From contig NW_025062479.1 in NCBI RefSeq assembly GCF_000002995.4, positions 16,860,721-16,924,720 on the forward strand: a DNA stretch of 64,000 bases. The letters run 5' to 3'. The notes below the pieces were generated by a model that worked only from the letters and a program-made list of their open reading frames with translations, was not told the origin of the DNA and did not search any database. Shown here piece by piece: positions 1 to 14,800 of this stretch; position 1 is the stretch's first letter; every line of letters begins with the position of its first letter. The position numbers and the translations under genes were made by a program. Source of the DNA: Brugia malayi. Its lineage: Eukaryota > Nematoda > Chromadorea > Rhabditida > Onchocercidae.

Positions 1-51
1 AACTGCATATTCTCCAAAATTTACGCTAATTTTATTAAAAATAAAACTAAC

Positions 52-3000
52 ATTTAATCTAAACTGATACGGTGCCAAGCCTTCAAATAACAGAATATAT
101 GCCAAACGAGGATCAGTGAACCAGTACTTCAGCAAATTCGGTTTCACGCCAACCATCTTCGCTAGTTCATCCATATAGGTTGCATAATCTACCTTAAGTG
201 AATACAAATAATATTTTATTTATTTTGTGAGTTTTTTTATGTGATATGATTATGATAAACCTCTAAAGTATGTCGTCGACTTTTCAGAAATCTTTTTTCT
301 ATTTGCACTCTCCTTCTCTCAACATCCTTTTTCATTTTATCGATTGCGGGTAACTTGCAATGGCCAGCAAATACTTCACAGTAAAATCGAGATTGCATTT
401 CGGAAACAGGCATTATAGATCCAACCGGTTGGATAAGACCTATTACAGCCAAAGTGTTCTGCAAATGTGAATAGTTTGCTTGAGGAAAATGATGAAAGAT
501 GCAAGAATAAGAGAAAAAGTATGAATCATGGAAGGAGAAAAAAATAATTTTGAAGATTCCAAATTTCCAAATTTAAAAAAAAAGCAAACCTTTGGTGATA
601 ATTGTGGTGGAAATATATGCAGATATAGATCAACTTTATTATCAGTAACAGGTATGAGATTACCATCTTCAACGATTGGAAATTGAAACGAATAACCAGT
701 ACCAAAGATCACTGCATCAACATTACACACCGCTGTACCATCTTCGAATATCACATCATGTTCAGTAAAACGAGCAACATTCGGTTTAATCTAAAATATC
801 GTTTTTCTATACAAAATGAAATAAGTACTCATATATTCTTCATGCCATTACGATTATTCAATTAGTGAGAGCTAAAGAATAATAATAGAATGCAGTATGC
901 ACATGGCGTTCTTAAATTATAAGACGTAGGTTTAAGAAAGCTCACCTGATCGTCATCAATCAAACTGATTCAGTTTGATTCAATTGACTCAATAATTAGC
1001 CAGATTGGAACTTTTTTATCAATTTTTGTTTTTTAATAGGTTTAACTTTACTTACAATAACAGTTCCGCATGCGATACGACTCGGCAACTCATCACTGAT
1101 AGTAGCATGTTGTGCAAGAGCGTGATGCTTCGGTTTTAAACCATATCGCCCATGATCAAACTGCAGATTAAGTTTCTTTTCATATGATTTGTTGACCAAC
1201 TGCAATATACTTTATTTTAAGCGTCCATAACAGATAAATTTAAATAATACAAATAAAGTTAAAGGAGTTTAGAAAACTAAAAAAGCCGAAGATGGCTAAC
1301 AAAAAAAAACTTAAAAATTTAAATCCATTCAATAATTTAAGTTCATTTCTTTCCGTCTGGTTGTTCTTCTATATATAATTTTGCTTGAGCAGAGGAAACT
1401 CTGTTTTATTAACACGTGCTTTTTATAATGTTTTTTTAATTTTACTGATTATTGGGCAATATTTTTAATTGTCCTATCATATGTTTACTTTAGAGTTTCC
1501 TGCTAAGGGACACTATTGGCGAGTTTCGCAGGAAATTTAGCTAATAACAAAATTTAATGGTAGTTTACATTAAATCAGTAACATTGAACAAAAATGAATG
1601 AATTCACTTTGTCAACAACTTACCCATGATGGCATAATTTTTGTTACTGTCTGCACGTAGCGACTAACAAAAACAAGATCGATCGGTTCACCCTTATCCC
1701 AAGTTCTACCAATCACCCAAGTTCCATTACGAGTTGATATGTAAACCTGAAATATTAATTACTGATGAATAGAAGTTATTCTTTAAGGCAAAATATCTTA
1801 ACAGTTTAGGACTTAATTTTGAAATCTAAAAAAAGAATCGTACCTCTTTGGAAATTCTACTTAAATCGACTGCAATGTCACCAGAAGAATTACCAATTCC
1901 AATCAATACTACAGTCTTGTCAATGTACGAAAATGGTTCACGATAATCGTGGCTATGAATAATTTCGCCACGAAATTTGTCCTGTCCTGGGAACGGTTTA
2001 GGCCAATATGGTATTGTGTGGTGACCACAGCAGAGCAATATTCCCTCAAATTTCTCAGTCTGCGTTGTATTATCGCTATAAAAAAAATTTTTTTTGTAAA
2101 TGTTTCTTGTTAGCAGTTTTCTCCATCTTCTAGCTGCTTGTTTACTTTCTTTGAAGTCTATTGTTAATGCAAGTGGTAAGAACAAAGGACTGAACGGCTA
2201 TAATCAAGCGGGCAATCATTCTTTCTGAGATATGAACAAAAGATAAAGAATGCTTTTCAGAGAAAATATGTAATTATTAAAGGATTTCAGACATTAATTT
2301 GTGACATACCGAAACAAACATATAAGCATCTTTGCTTCATTCCAAAAAATAGGACTTTCTGTAACACGAAGCTTAAAGGATTTAATAAAGATGAAGGAAA
2401 TTTATAGTGATGTGAGCGGAAATAGTAAGGGAGATACAGACGGCTAGCAGGTGAGGAAAGATAATGTAAGGCAAGAATAGGAAGACGGTCAAAAGAATAA
2501 AATGAGAAAAGGAAGGATAGATGAAAGAAGCTGCTGAAGTTCAAAAAAAAGTCATTTAAATTGTGTAGGAGGCAAACAGGAAAATTGGCTTTATATGTTG
2601 ACATGGTAATTACTTGGAGAAATTAAAATGATAGCTAGTGCATATGATGGATGAAAGACATAAAGCTGAATCTTTTTTTAAAATGTTTAATTGATAACAG
2701 AAATGATGGTCAACAAAAGAATACTTGGGACATCTCAAAAAATAGAACATAATGGCAAATTATAAAATGATAACATCAGTTGTATGTAAGTAGCAAAAGC
2801 GGGAAAAATAATGAAATACTCAAATAAAAAATTGAGGTTTCAGAAAACGAAATGCCAAAAAAGGTTGAGCATTTTCATTGCAAATCGAAATGAAGGAAAA
2901 ACATATTGGTAGATCAAATGATTTAAGAGTCGAAATTTGAACGTTGTAGTAAGGGAGTAATCGTTACTCCACTGTAAAGACAATCTATACTTCCTTATCA

Positions 3001-4312
3001 TGTATAGCAGCTTGGCATTTATGTCAGTGTCTACAAGTGAAAAAATAAATGGATCAATAAATGAAATAAATTAATTCACTTAATGATGCGATAAGTAACA
3101 TTCCATCGTCCAGTTTCTTCATATTTCTCATCTCTTTCAATACGTGTTACTTCATGACTCAAACGAATATGTTGTAGCAAATGAAAATGATTAGCGTAAG
3201 ATCGAAAATATGCCAACATTTGAATGTGACTCATGAAATTAGGCATTTCAGGTGGTGGCACAAAATCACTAAAAGCTGTCATCTCCTTTGATGTATTGAT
3301 TGTCGTGTTTTTCATCACGGTACCCTCTCCTAAAGAATAAATAAATTCGATGAAAGCTTAGAAATACTAAAGGAAAAAAAATAAATGTAAAATTTGTTTT
3401 TATTAGTACATTTCCGAAAATGTTGATTATTAAGATCAAATGGTTATAAAAGCAAAAAAGATTAAAAAATAGACAATAAAGTTTAGTTTTAAAGATTATT
3501 ATTGAACAAAAGATTTCTTTATTTCCACTCATTCAAAAGACTGTGACTGTTCAAAAGATCATTAGCTGAATAATTTTCAGAATCTCATAAGCTTATAAAG
3601 TTAGTTTATATCAGGAAAAAAAAAAACTAGTTTACCCAAAAATAAGTATAATCATATCTAAAGCATACTTATCCATTTGCTATTTCCGACTCTAATAACC
3701 GAATATTTCCCAATTTGTCATTTTTCTTATCCTCGTGTATATTATCAATTTCGTTTCTTTTTTTTTTTTGTTCTATTTCACCTTCATCCTTAAATTTCAT
3801 TTGACACTCATTTAATTTTATCATTTTTCATCCAATTCAGTACTATTGGACCAAACTGTTTGATCATGAAATTTAATAAGGATAAATAGGGCATGACAAC
3901 AGTCAAACTGTCACAGCAGTAACTTCCTAAGATGTTACATCAGTCAATATCCTCATTATTTTAAAGATAGTTTGTATATTAAATATTGCGAAATTGATAT
4001 GATCAAAAACGCTTCGACTTCAATGATAGATCTGAGCTTAATATGCGTACTATTTTTAATCCCACTAAACACAGAGATTAAAGTCTTTTTTCAGCTTCAG
4101 AATATGCTATGAAGTGAAGATTTAACTCTTTAGATTCAGATATATAAACTTTTTAAATCCAAACCAGGACAAGGTTGTGATTTATATCGCCATAATCCAC
4201 CAATATCACAGGATTTCTCGAAACATACCACTTGTAAGCCATTTTCAAGACATGTTTTAGTAGCAGTCAGACCACTTGCTCCTGCACCTACCACACAAAT
4301 TCTTTCAGGCAT
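52..4312 (-). CDS. Flavin-containing monooxygenase (FMO), 3' end beyond the window
   Basis: FMOs are FAD- and NADPH-dependent enzymes, usually on the endoplasmic reticulum, that oxygenate soft nucleophiles. Eight exons join in phase: 4165-4312, 3080-3329, 1844-2075, 1624-1746, 1056-1199, 590-790, 261-458 and 52-192. They give 479 residues; roughly 50 more are expected off the left edge, from the usual length of about 530. The start (MPERICVVGAGASG) sits directly before the FAD motif GAGASG (residues 9-14). The FMO signature FxGxxxHxxxY is met by F167, G169, H173 and Y177. The NADPH loop reads GIGNSSGD (192-199), with serine where the last glycine of GxGxxG usually sits. FGTGYS (328-333) matches the FATGY-type motif. 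A TTTTCAG acceptor 27 bases before the ATG suggests trans-splicing. The family is certain; the paralogue and substrate are not. Confidence 0.94.
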
Positions 4313-4339
4313 TTATAGCTTCAGTTAAAAGTTTTCAAA

Positions 4340-4345
4340 CTGAAA
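4340..4345 (-). promoter_or_regulatory. Probable spliced-leader trans-splice acceptor of the FMO gene
   Basis: On the minus strand a TTTTCAG motif ends at 4340, 27 bases before the FMO ATG, and no coding exon lies upstream. This is the usual arrangement for SL addition in nematodes. Inferred from position and motif only. Confidence 0.5.
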
Positions 4346-7300
4346 AGTTTCAGTTGCATCCACTGAATATCAAATTCAGTTTATGGGATAAGAAGACTGC
4401 AATAGCTAAAATTCACTTTGTATTGAACTTTATTATCAAACTGAAAAAAAGATAAATTTACGAAATGTGAAAAAATCATTGTATCAAACTATGAAATTGC
4501 TATTTGTTACATATATAGCACGTTTTGTGCAATTTAGGACTTAAAAAGAACTTTTACTCAACTAATTAATAAATTATAGCGTGACAGGATAAATTTGACA
4601 AAACAACAAACTTGTTGCAAACTGAGAGAAAACAAAAATAATTTACCAATTTTCAGGATTTTTATTCTTATATATTATCTGGACGGAAACGAATACTGCC
4701 TTTAGAACACATATTATTTTGAATTATTCTAATTATTATATGAAACATAAACTATAAAATCCTGGATATTGACTGTTAATAATTCACCCTCCTCCGCCGA
4801 CTTCAATAATTCGCTCCAAAATCAGATGAAAATTATATCAATAACTTTAAAAATTATAAGTGCTCAATAATAATTCACCCCAAATGTTGTACTAAATTTT
4901 CCAAATCTTTTGCTGATCATCGATGAAAAAGCAAAATTGAAAAATTATTCTCAAGAAAAATTGGATAAAATAACTGTCGATGGTGAAAAAAAGCGTACCA
5001 CTGTGAAAGGAGGACCCCATTTTTTTTCCTTTTTTTTTACAAAAATACGCTACCGACAGGTAAATACATTATGATATGACAGTATATGAAAAAACACGTT
5101 ACATTACTTATTTCATTGTCCACAATCTACAACACATTTTAAAAGTTACTTTCTTGCGTTATTGTAATAATTTCAAAGGATTATTTCTGAAGTTTTCTCA
5201 TTCCGTAATATTTTATACAAAAGGAATGATGACTGTTAAAGTGCAATAAGAAATGCAAAATAAAAAGCGAAATTAGAAGAAATGCTACAGTAGGTGAGTT
5301 TAGAAAATGGGAAAATAGAAGTAACATCGAGGAAAGACCATTTATTTTATACTTTTTGTAATATTTCTTCTTGTACTACTTATCTGACATCAAAAATATA
5401 CGAAAAACACTAAACGCAGTAATAGGAAAAGATGGAAAAATCATATGTGTGACACGGGAATGACAACATTATCTCTTACTTTTTTTTATTATTATAGTTC
5501 ATTCTTTTACAAGTGATAACTGTCAGAAAAATGAATGCTGAAAGGGAAATCGGAAACAAAAGCGCCTTAAAAACATGTTTTGCTCATTTGAAGAGATCAT
5601 TTTTCATTCAATTTCGTCTACACTATCATGTTAGTAGAGACGTTAATTTCAACAAGTATTAACTGAAAAGATTCATTTGAAAAACTAAAACTAGTTTTGA
5701 AATTAGAAAAGATAATTTCAGGCTATGATACTCCTGTAACCATGTTGAAATCTCGGTATGATTTTAACTAAAATCGGTACTTAACTTGAAAATATTTGAA
5801 ATTCATTAATGTTTTTACATTCATATATCGCAGTAATAGTATTATCTCATCGACTTCCATTTTCAACCAAGACATAATTTAGGGACCACTTTTCTCGTAC
5901 CAAAATAATTCCAGAATATTACCGTTTCTCAAATTGTTTCTTTCGAGATATTTTTCACAAAAAGTCTAAAATTTTCAAGCTGAAAGTGAAAAATGTAGAA
6001 TGAAACGAGAAATGAGAATCCCACATCAATTGAACACCAAGAAAGGTTCATTTGTCTATGTCATGACCATTTCTTTTGTACAAAGTGTTTTCTTTTCATT
6101 GCAATGAATTCTCGTTGTGAAAAAAATATCGGCAAAACTTTAAAAATAATTACCAATAATGATTCTCCGACATTTAAACTCCTAATACATGGGATATGAA
6201 AAAACTGAACAAGTAGTAACTTACTACTGCCACTAAATTGTATCACGTCAGTTTAAAATGAATTTCATGATCATACATTCGCATAAATCACTCTTACCTA
6301 ATTTTTCTCGACACTTACATATTAGAAGAAAAAATTAATAAGAAATCACAACATAATTCTTTATGTCAGTTTCAGTAAGCAAAGAGAATTCAAACACTTA
6401 AAAGGTAGAGTTGTTAAAGCCAATTCTAGAAACTAATGAAAATAATTAGTGGCTACGATTATATGAACGATGTAGTGTGCAGAAACACTTCATTTTTTTT
6501 CTCATTCAATAGTTACAACCCATCCAATTATGACCCTAGTCTGAGACACATTTTTCAATTTAAAACGTTAAAGAGAAGTGGGCAAGCTAATTGTTTGTAT
6601 TGACAAATGATTAATGATATCAGTATGGCAGTGGTTTAATGGTAAGATATCAGCTTCACCCATAGAAAAAAAAAAAAAAGCAAGAAAGAAAAAAAGGACT
6701 ACTTAAGCCCAGGTATGCCATATGTGAAGATTGTAACATATTAACAAATTTCAACAATTATTTGCCATACTTCATACACTGGTCATGATGCGACATTATA
6801 TTAACGTTTACACATAGACACAATTTGCTACATTACAGAATCTTTTGATCAACGAATCGGAACAATATATAAGCCATCAACGAAGCGCATATAAAATAAC
6901 CGGAAATTTTCAAACTAATAACAGTTACAAAACCAAAATAAAATGAAAATAATTATTACATCTAGATACAAATACAGTATTTTACAATACATGCAATGAT
7001 CTCTTCACAATATCTACCTTATCCATTTGTCATTGGACACAACTTCTCATCCATATGTTGCAATTTTAAGATATCAATATCCATCAGAGTTAAAGATTGA
7101 CTCTGACACATAAATTAGAAGCTGGAAAGAGAAGATTGTTTGAAATATCAAGAAAAAAAAAACGAACAAACTGTTTCATCGATTATTGACAAATGTCGTG
7201 ATTTTGAAAATCACTATACAAACAATTCATCACTCTTAGTTGAACCCGCTAATTAAATCCAAAATCTTTGTGAAATTTATGAAACTTTTGGATATAGAAA

Positions 7301-8816
7301 TCTGGAAAAAGCAACATTTCCGCTTTTTAGCTAGGAATACAGAACTTAAATCATATCAGTATCAAAAGACAAAACATTCAATATTTTCTCACTCTCTTCA
7401 AATATATTATTTTCATCCAAGAAAGGCTGGGATTGGAAAACTAAAATTTAATACGCCAGTCTACACTCCATACTCAACTCCCTTGCATCCCTTATAATTA
7501 TAGGAATTTTTGCTGCTAAAGAAATAAGCCATGTTAGAAAATTCGATAACAGGAAATTAAGAGAAAATAAATACAAAATGAGAATTTTCCTTGAATTTCT
7601 CAAAATTTTATCCCTTTGTGTAATTCGATTTGAACCAAACTAAACGTAGTGACTTGACAGTAATAAAGTGCCGTATTAAACATACAAATTAATAAGTGAA
7701 GATAGAATTTAAAAAAAAAAAAAAAAAACATATGCAAATGTCAAAAGACACGGCGTTACAGATTTAACAAGACAAACATGAACGATTGAAGAAATAATTC
7801 GGTCTAAATATAAAAATTTAGTTGGAGAAACAAAAATTGTGTGGAGCAAGAAATATATGAATGATCAGGATATCAGGTAAATACAGCATGCGCATCGTTG
7901 TTTGAAGACTGCCGAATGAGTTGAATACAAATGATCCAAAAGGATGTTAAATTACGGTAGTAACACTTCAAAAATTCAGCATACAAAAGATTAAGAGGAA
8001 TCTACGAAGAACCAGTAATAACACGGGAAATTTATGAACAAATACAGTGACATCAGAGAAAGTGGACTTGACGGATACAAAATCAAAGGTTCTTGTAAAG
8101 GAGTTTTTCTGGAATTAAGACTTTCTAATTTATTTCATCGTTTCTCTCTTATTGCCAATAGTTCTAAACCAAATAAAGCTTACAAAATAATTTTATACAC
8201 ATCACCATACCGAATCAAAAACTTTCATGGAAATCTCTTAGACTCAGTGCAAAAGCAATATGTTTTCATACTCATTTCTTATTTATTAAAAATCTCAAAA
8301 GCCATACTGAATTCTAGTAGTAATAAATACAACACTTAAAGCAAAATACCTGGCAAAGTAAGACAAATGTACAGTTGAAAAGTAGTGCAAACACAAAAGT
8401 TACTTACACTTTACTTTCCTTAATTGTTGCAAGACTAAAGTGCGTTTCAGAACTGAGCCATCAAAAATTATATGACTGAAATCCTAATTCAAAAAAAGCA
8501 GCAAACTGCAATTATTTTAAATTATCGCTGTTTTAAATTTCTATAGACTATGTTTCTTATTTTCATTATTAAAATGAACATTTACCACATATATAAACTG
8601 CACCGGTAGTCTCAAAACGAAAACTGCTTCACAAATCTGGAGATTTTCCGTGATCAAAAATTCATTTCCAAGCTCCTAAAATTTGAGACGTTAAAACTAA
8701 TAAATCACTTGAAAAAATCAAATATTCGAAAAACAGTTATCTACAAAGACTAGCTATTGCCGAATCCAACGCATCGTTGATATGGTGAGACTGCAGTATC
8801 CTCTATATCCGACGTT
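4346..8816. other. Intergenic, 5' of FMO and 3' of CNNM
   Basis: AT-rich sequence with no exon-like reading frame that has matching splice sites. Several short open frames (for example 7240-7497 and 8034-8339) have low-complexity, Ile/Lys/Asn-rich translations and no recognisable domain. It should hold the FMO promoter and the CNNM 3' UTR. A tRNA-like A-box at about 6627-6650 is discussed among the rejected items. Confidence 0.6.
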
Positions 8817-11800
8817 TCACTGTATCTTTTCTTCCAGTTTCGCCCACCCAACATTTTCACTTTCATTACTCTCTTCATAGTCTGTAAATTTTTATCAAGT
8901 TTTTTAAGATGAGATTTTAAGAAAAATTATGAAAGAATAAAAACTCGATTAAATAAATAATAATGAAAATTTTTAACATATCGCATTTTGCATGATTAGT
9001 ATATGGAGTTTCCCAAATAACACTGAAGAACTACATCTGAAAGCTTTTGTTTCGTTCTTTTTTTCTTTAAATTTTAAATTCAAAATTGCACATGGATACT
9101 TCATTTGCAAATGCCATGGGGAAACTTTTAACCCGATCTTAAATCTTACAAATTTTAATAATTTAGACTAGTGGTAAGGTGTTACTTTGGTTAATTACAA
9201 TAATCCATCAAAAACTTTCTCTCTTAGAATTACAACAAATATAACTTAAAGAATGACTTGCAAGCCTTATGAAAAAGTAAAAGTAATTGACCGCAACATG
9301 CATAACGCAGCCCTTTTTTTAACGGAAATCAACAAATTTGGAACAATATGTAATTTTCAACATGATTCTGTACCGTGAAGAAAGCCTTGTTTGCAGACAG
9401 AAATTTTTCTAGGATGCCTACCGATACATTTAGATGTCGGTGTTCATCAAGCCCTTAATAGACGTAAGAAGAACCGTTCAGTTGCACCAGAAATAACTCT
9501 CGATGGATGGATCAAGAATTTCAAGCAAAACAAAACAAACTTATAAACACAGTAGAGAGTTTCACAATTGTTTAGATTTACTGGAACTTTAGAAGTTGGC
9601 ATATTCAATCGAAAAATGATTGAAGTATCGCAGTGGTTAAAGAAGCCATTCGTTACCAATAAAAACATCGCAGTTCAATCCCTCTTCTCAATCGAAACCA
9701 CATTCTTGAAAGTACCTTTATTCATCAGGTCATGAGACAAACTATGCAACCCATGTTAGGGGTACCGTACCTATATTGAGTTTTATCTTTGCCCACCACA
9801 ACAAAACCAAAGTCAGCCTGAGATGTCTGCAGAAACAAACCATACATAATAAAAGTTAATCTTGACCCAAAGTATAAGACAGATGATACATGCCGAAAAA
9901 TCGAAAAAAAGAAAAAATCATAGATTTTAAAATTCATTTCAAGAAGATGAGAACTGTTATTTATTAGATGTTAACTAAGTTAAATGGAAGATGCAGCAGA
10001 TGGAAGCTTTTCAAGTTATGTTCGTCATAAAGCGAACCTGTGAGTTTTCAAGAAGCGGTGAGCCGAGCAACAGAGACTGTTCATCGAGACTTGATCTAGA
10101 CAGCTTTTTTTGGCCATTCGCTGTGGCAGCAATGCCACCATCCTCCCCTCCAGCTGATGCCAATAATCCCCTAAAAAAACGTCACCATTACCTGTACCAA
10201 AACTTATGCTCGAGCACTATCGAAAGATTTTATCCAATTTTCATAACGAAATCCACAGTCAATAATTTGCTTTCTTTCCCATGCTTTGACCTAACGACGC
10301 CGATTTTTATAGCGAGTTTTACATAATACTGATGAGTAATCAATTTCCATTGAAATAAGTTTCAGAAGACAAAGAACATCATACTCGTACGCTGTACTAA
10401 GTTCAATATTTTAAAATGCTTTGGTATTTTGGGTATCGGTTTAAAATGGTTATAAAACAACAAAAGAACAAGTAAAATGACAGCTCTGAATTTTTTGCTT
10501 AGACGTATCCCAGCAAGAATTTATGATTAAACAAATTAATGAATGGTAATGTTAAACTTAAAACAAACTCTAAAATTGTAATCAAAAGCAAATCAGTACC
10601 CAAAGCAAATGAAAATAAATCAAAGCCCAACAGTAAATCAGAAGTTTCTTGTAAATTCAGAGAAAAATGTCGATTTTGTGGTTACAAAATGCCGACAATA
10701 AATTGTCAAAATTTTTGCTAGTTTACTTCAAAACGTATTTTTTAAAATCTGTCTATAACTTGGTTATTAAATAAAAGGTTTAAACTGGATGATAATCACA
10801 GCTATCATTACTGCACAAAAACTAAAACTAATAACCTGCAAATTTCTAATACAAAGGTCCCTGCAAATCTGACAATCAGAAGATCACTTCATTAAACAAT
10901 TCTCACCAACAATATTCTTCGCGTTTAGTGCAGTAATTTAAGGAGGTACAGGGAAAAATTTTCTCAATTGATAAAATAAAAATCCATGGACCACTAGTTT
11001 TTCTGAAACAAATTCTCATGGTAACTCTCCCTGTTGGTAACTCTCCCTGTTCATTTTAAATTAGAAACAGCGCTACCACCACTACCACCATCATCACCCC
11101 ATCACTACCACAACAAAACTGTCAATTCATATTAACAGATATTATTATCTGATATAATCTTCAAAAGTGCACTTGTAATATTAAGAGTTGAACTAAACTT
11201 ACACTTTATAAACTATACTATTTTATGACCAAAAATGTCCCATAACACATTTAGATATTTACACAGCGATAATCAGAAATTAAAGTCACTGGAAATGATA
11301 AACTGTAAAACTTCAACATTTTTAACACTAGAGCTATCTTAAAAAAGAAAAAAAAAAACCTAATATTTACTCTCCAGATCTCATTTCAGTTCCTGAACTA
11401 TAGTTTACTAGGGTGATTCATCGATCACTTGACTATTTCCCTAAACTTGAGAACGGAGATAACCTCGTCACAAAACAGTAAAAAAAAAAATACTGAGAAT
11501 TTCTGGAATAAATCAATGGTTAAAGAAATAACACAAAAAAAGGCAATTACGAAATATTGAGCAAAAAAAAAGAGCATGTTTAAGGAACTGAAATGGAAAG
11601 CGCGAACTAAGTTACAAATTCATATGAATCAGATTATGTAAAGCAATGTTGGTCTATTATTTAAAACAGTAATTATACAAAACAGAAGATGCAAAAGAAA
11701 ACTTCAGCATCAGTATGAGTTACAAATATCTATAAGTGACAACTATCGACAACTGTGTCGGCAGCAGCTATAACACTTAGAAGCTGTACAAGACACTGAA

Positions 11801-14800
11801 GTACTCATTCCGATGAAATAGAAAACTTGAGAAAATCGAAGTATGAAAAAAAAAGAACCTTAGAAAATGAATCTGCAAAGAGATAAACTGCATGAAGCCT
11901 CACTTATGCTGAAAAAAATGTAGAAAGCGAATTACAAATTTGAAACTGTCATCCGATATCAATGGCATCTGTTGGATAAGTGATGAGTTAAAAAATATTA
12001 TTTTATGAGAAATAAAACAGAAAATGATTGAAACAGATCACGGTAAGTAGTCCGGTCCAATGACCAACATTAAAATGTAACAAGAGCGGAACGATATAGT
12101 GATAATTTAACGTGAACAGATAAAGGTATTAGAGAGAGCTGATGTACCTAAATCACACAACTGACTCTACAGATGTTTACAAACAGAACTCAAATAGAAT
12201 ATTAATAAATCTTTCCTAACCAAATTTAATCATTATTTGAATAGCTAATCATCAGACAACTTATAATTTTGAAGAATTCTGTAAAGTTATTGTGAGATAA
12301 ATTCATCAGCTTAAAACTATTTTTGTATATATATGACAAAAGAGACATGAATAAGTAAAATGAAAATTTAGTTTTCATTTACTCGCTGTCTGATTGACTG
12401 GAATTTCATAACGATTCAAAGTATTATTTTGAACTAAATAAGTAAAAAGAGATTTCAAACGAATGCATAGTAAATTAGGTAAAGTAATATTTCAAAAATC
12501 AAGCAAAAATCAATTCCATCGCGAAGGAAGGTGTCAGGCATACTACATCTGTTGCTTATCAACTGCTAGTCCAGTAATATATTACAAACGATTATGTGAT
12601 ATACGAACTCTAATTTCGTTTTTGCTCTTCTGCCCAATTAAACCCATTTGAAGTTGTGTTTGACTGGACATAGCAGACAAAAACCAAAGCTGATTAATCA
12701 AATCTAATAATCAAACAAAGTTGAAAGCTTAACAACAGTTTGAGATGCATAAGTAAAAAAGCTAACTGTTGCTAACCTAGTTCTTAATTTCAGAAAAAGA
12801 AAAATTTCTTTCTTCATTTCAGAAAAAATTTCACTTTTTTCAGCGTTAAAACATATCAGAAAAAGATCATTAAGGTAAAAAAACCTTGTCATCATCAAAA
12901 ACTTGCTCCATATATATTATGCTGCTATGAGCGGAAATCAATTCCGATACTAATGTTTTATACTCAAAAATTAAGCTTTAAACACCCAAATCAGCAGAAA
13001 ATAATTGTTCACGAGACCTGCTTCCTTTCGAAATTAATGTTGATTTATAAGCCAACAGGTACGTTTGGGCGGTGATTTCCAAATACGTACAGTCATCTCG
13101 TACAACAGCCGAAAAATCAGGCGTAAAAGAAACTGCACTTTTTTTCACTGGTTCCGACGGTGAAACACCAGACGTACTTAAGGAATTGCGTGAAAACGTC
13201 ACCTGTGCTCCACCACCTGCAAAAGAAGAATGTAGAAGTATACTCGAAGTTTGAAGAGTACCGAAATTTTTGAAGGTCAAAAAAAAAAAAAAAAAAAATC
13301 GATTCGACTAAAAGAATTTCACAGTATTTTAGGAAATCTGAGAGTGACTATATACAGACGTGCAGCAGAGACAAGTACTTGATTAAATATCGATGCACTG
13401 TCTGAAGCAATCGTGCACAATAACTCATGGAAACTCTACGAAATTTGGATCGCAAAGATGCATGTTAATGATGCTGTAAGAGTTGGCAGTTGGGATACTA
13501 GAAAATACCTTGTTGCTGTGATTGAGAAGACGTAGTCCCGTACTGCTGTTGTGCAACTGCAACCAGCTGCTCCAAAAATTCGCCACCGAAACAATGCCAT
13601 GGACCAGCTTCAAAGGTCATTTCATTCTGCAAAGAGCCTCCCACCATTAGTTTTACCAAATGCTACTGATCCCAGTTAATTTTATTCGTCGGGAAAGTAA
13701 ACTAACGTAGTACCTGTCCGATAGTAACCATTGCTCTCCCTTCCAAAATTAATATAAATCTTTCAGAGGGCTCTTGCTTGGTGTAAAGTTTCGCAGTCCG
13801 CGGGATTACTGTTTTAGGATCGTTCATGTCCGGTAAATGAGAAAATTCAACCTGAAACGAATATTGATATATATCAGAACTGAAGGAATTTAGAACTCAA
13901 GCAAAATCAAGTAGAAAATCGTAATTCCGAATTAGGATTAAGCATATTATTCCAGCTTAAGTCAAATCACATAAGTGAGATTAAGATTTGATATGACCTA
14001 ATTCATCGAAAAAAAAAAAAAAACAAAAATTGGTCACTGAACAAAGCATAAGAAAAATGGAAAAACTAATAAATTATGCATTATAACAAGCAAACCCGTC
14101 GAACATGTTGCTTTATAAGCTTCTCAAGAACATTAGGAGATATGAGATCCGGGTTAAAGGCATGCTGATTGGTTGCTAACCATTGCATTGTCACCAGTTG
14201 CATTTGCACCGAAATGATACGAGATGCACCATCTTCTTCCAGTAAGCATGCAGCCAAATCAAGTGCCTGAAAGAGAATACGTTGAAAAAAACATTCGATG
14301 AATTCGAGGATAACCTTTTGTTTACAATTATTACTTCCATTAAAAAATGTTTCATAGTATAACCTACGCATAATGCATAATGATACAAGAAACTAATTCT
14401 CAAAATTAAAAAAATCTCTCAAAGACGAAATTCAGTAGCTTCTACTATAGTTATTCTTTAGACAAACAATGACGATACACCATATTCCTTAAAGATTTAA
14501 AATTTAAGTAATAATGAAAGAGAAAAAAAAGCAGACATTGTCCATATATATATATATATATATCAGCAAATCCAAACTGCTAAGAATCCGTAAATCTAAA
14601 CCCAAACTGCATCTTATACAAATGCCACTTATTTTACCTTAATTCAACTATATAAAAATTAAGATAAGTCTGCTGTATGTTTGCCGCTATGTAACAAAAA
14701 AGGAAAAAAAAGTTTCCGGTGTTTTGTTTCTAGAATGTAAGCTTTGATTGTGCTGACATAAACAGATTGCTCAATAACAAAAAAATAAATGATGGTGAAA

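Noticed and set aside
2287..2604. 105-codon minus-strand frame within the FMO gene
   Set aside because: It lies in the intron between FMO exons 2 and 3, which are joined in phase without it.
6622..6660. tRNA-like A-box (TGGTTTAATGGTAAGA)
   Set aside because: No T-arm or B-box and no acceptor stem follow; the sequence runs into poly(A). At most a degraded tRNA-derived fragment.
9625..9700. Possible tRNA with an A-box-like AGTGGTTAAAG and a B-box-like AGTTCAATCC
   Set aside because: The T-stem does not pair and the anticodon stem is only about three pairs, so no cloverleaf forms.
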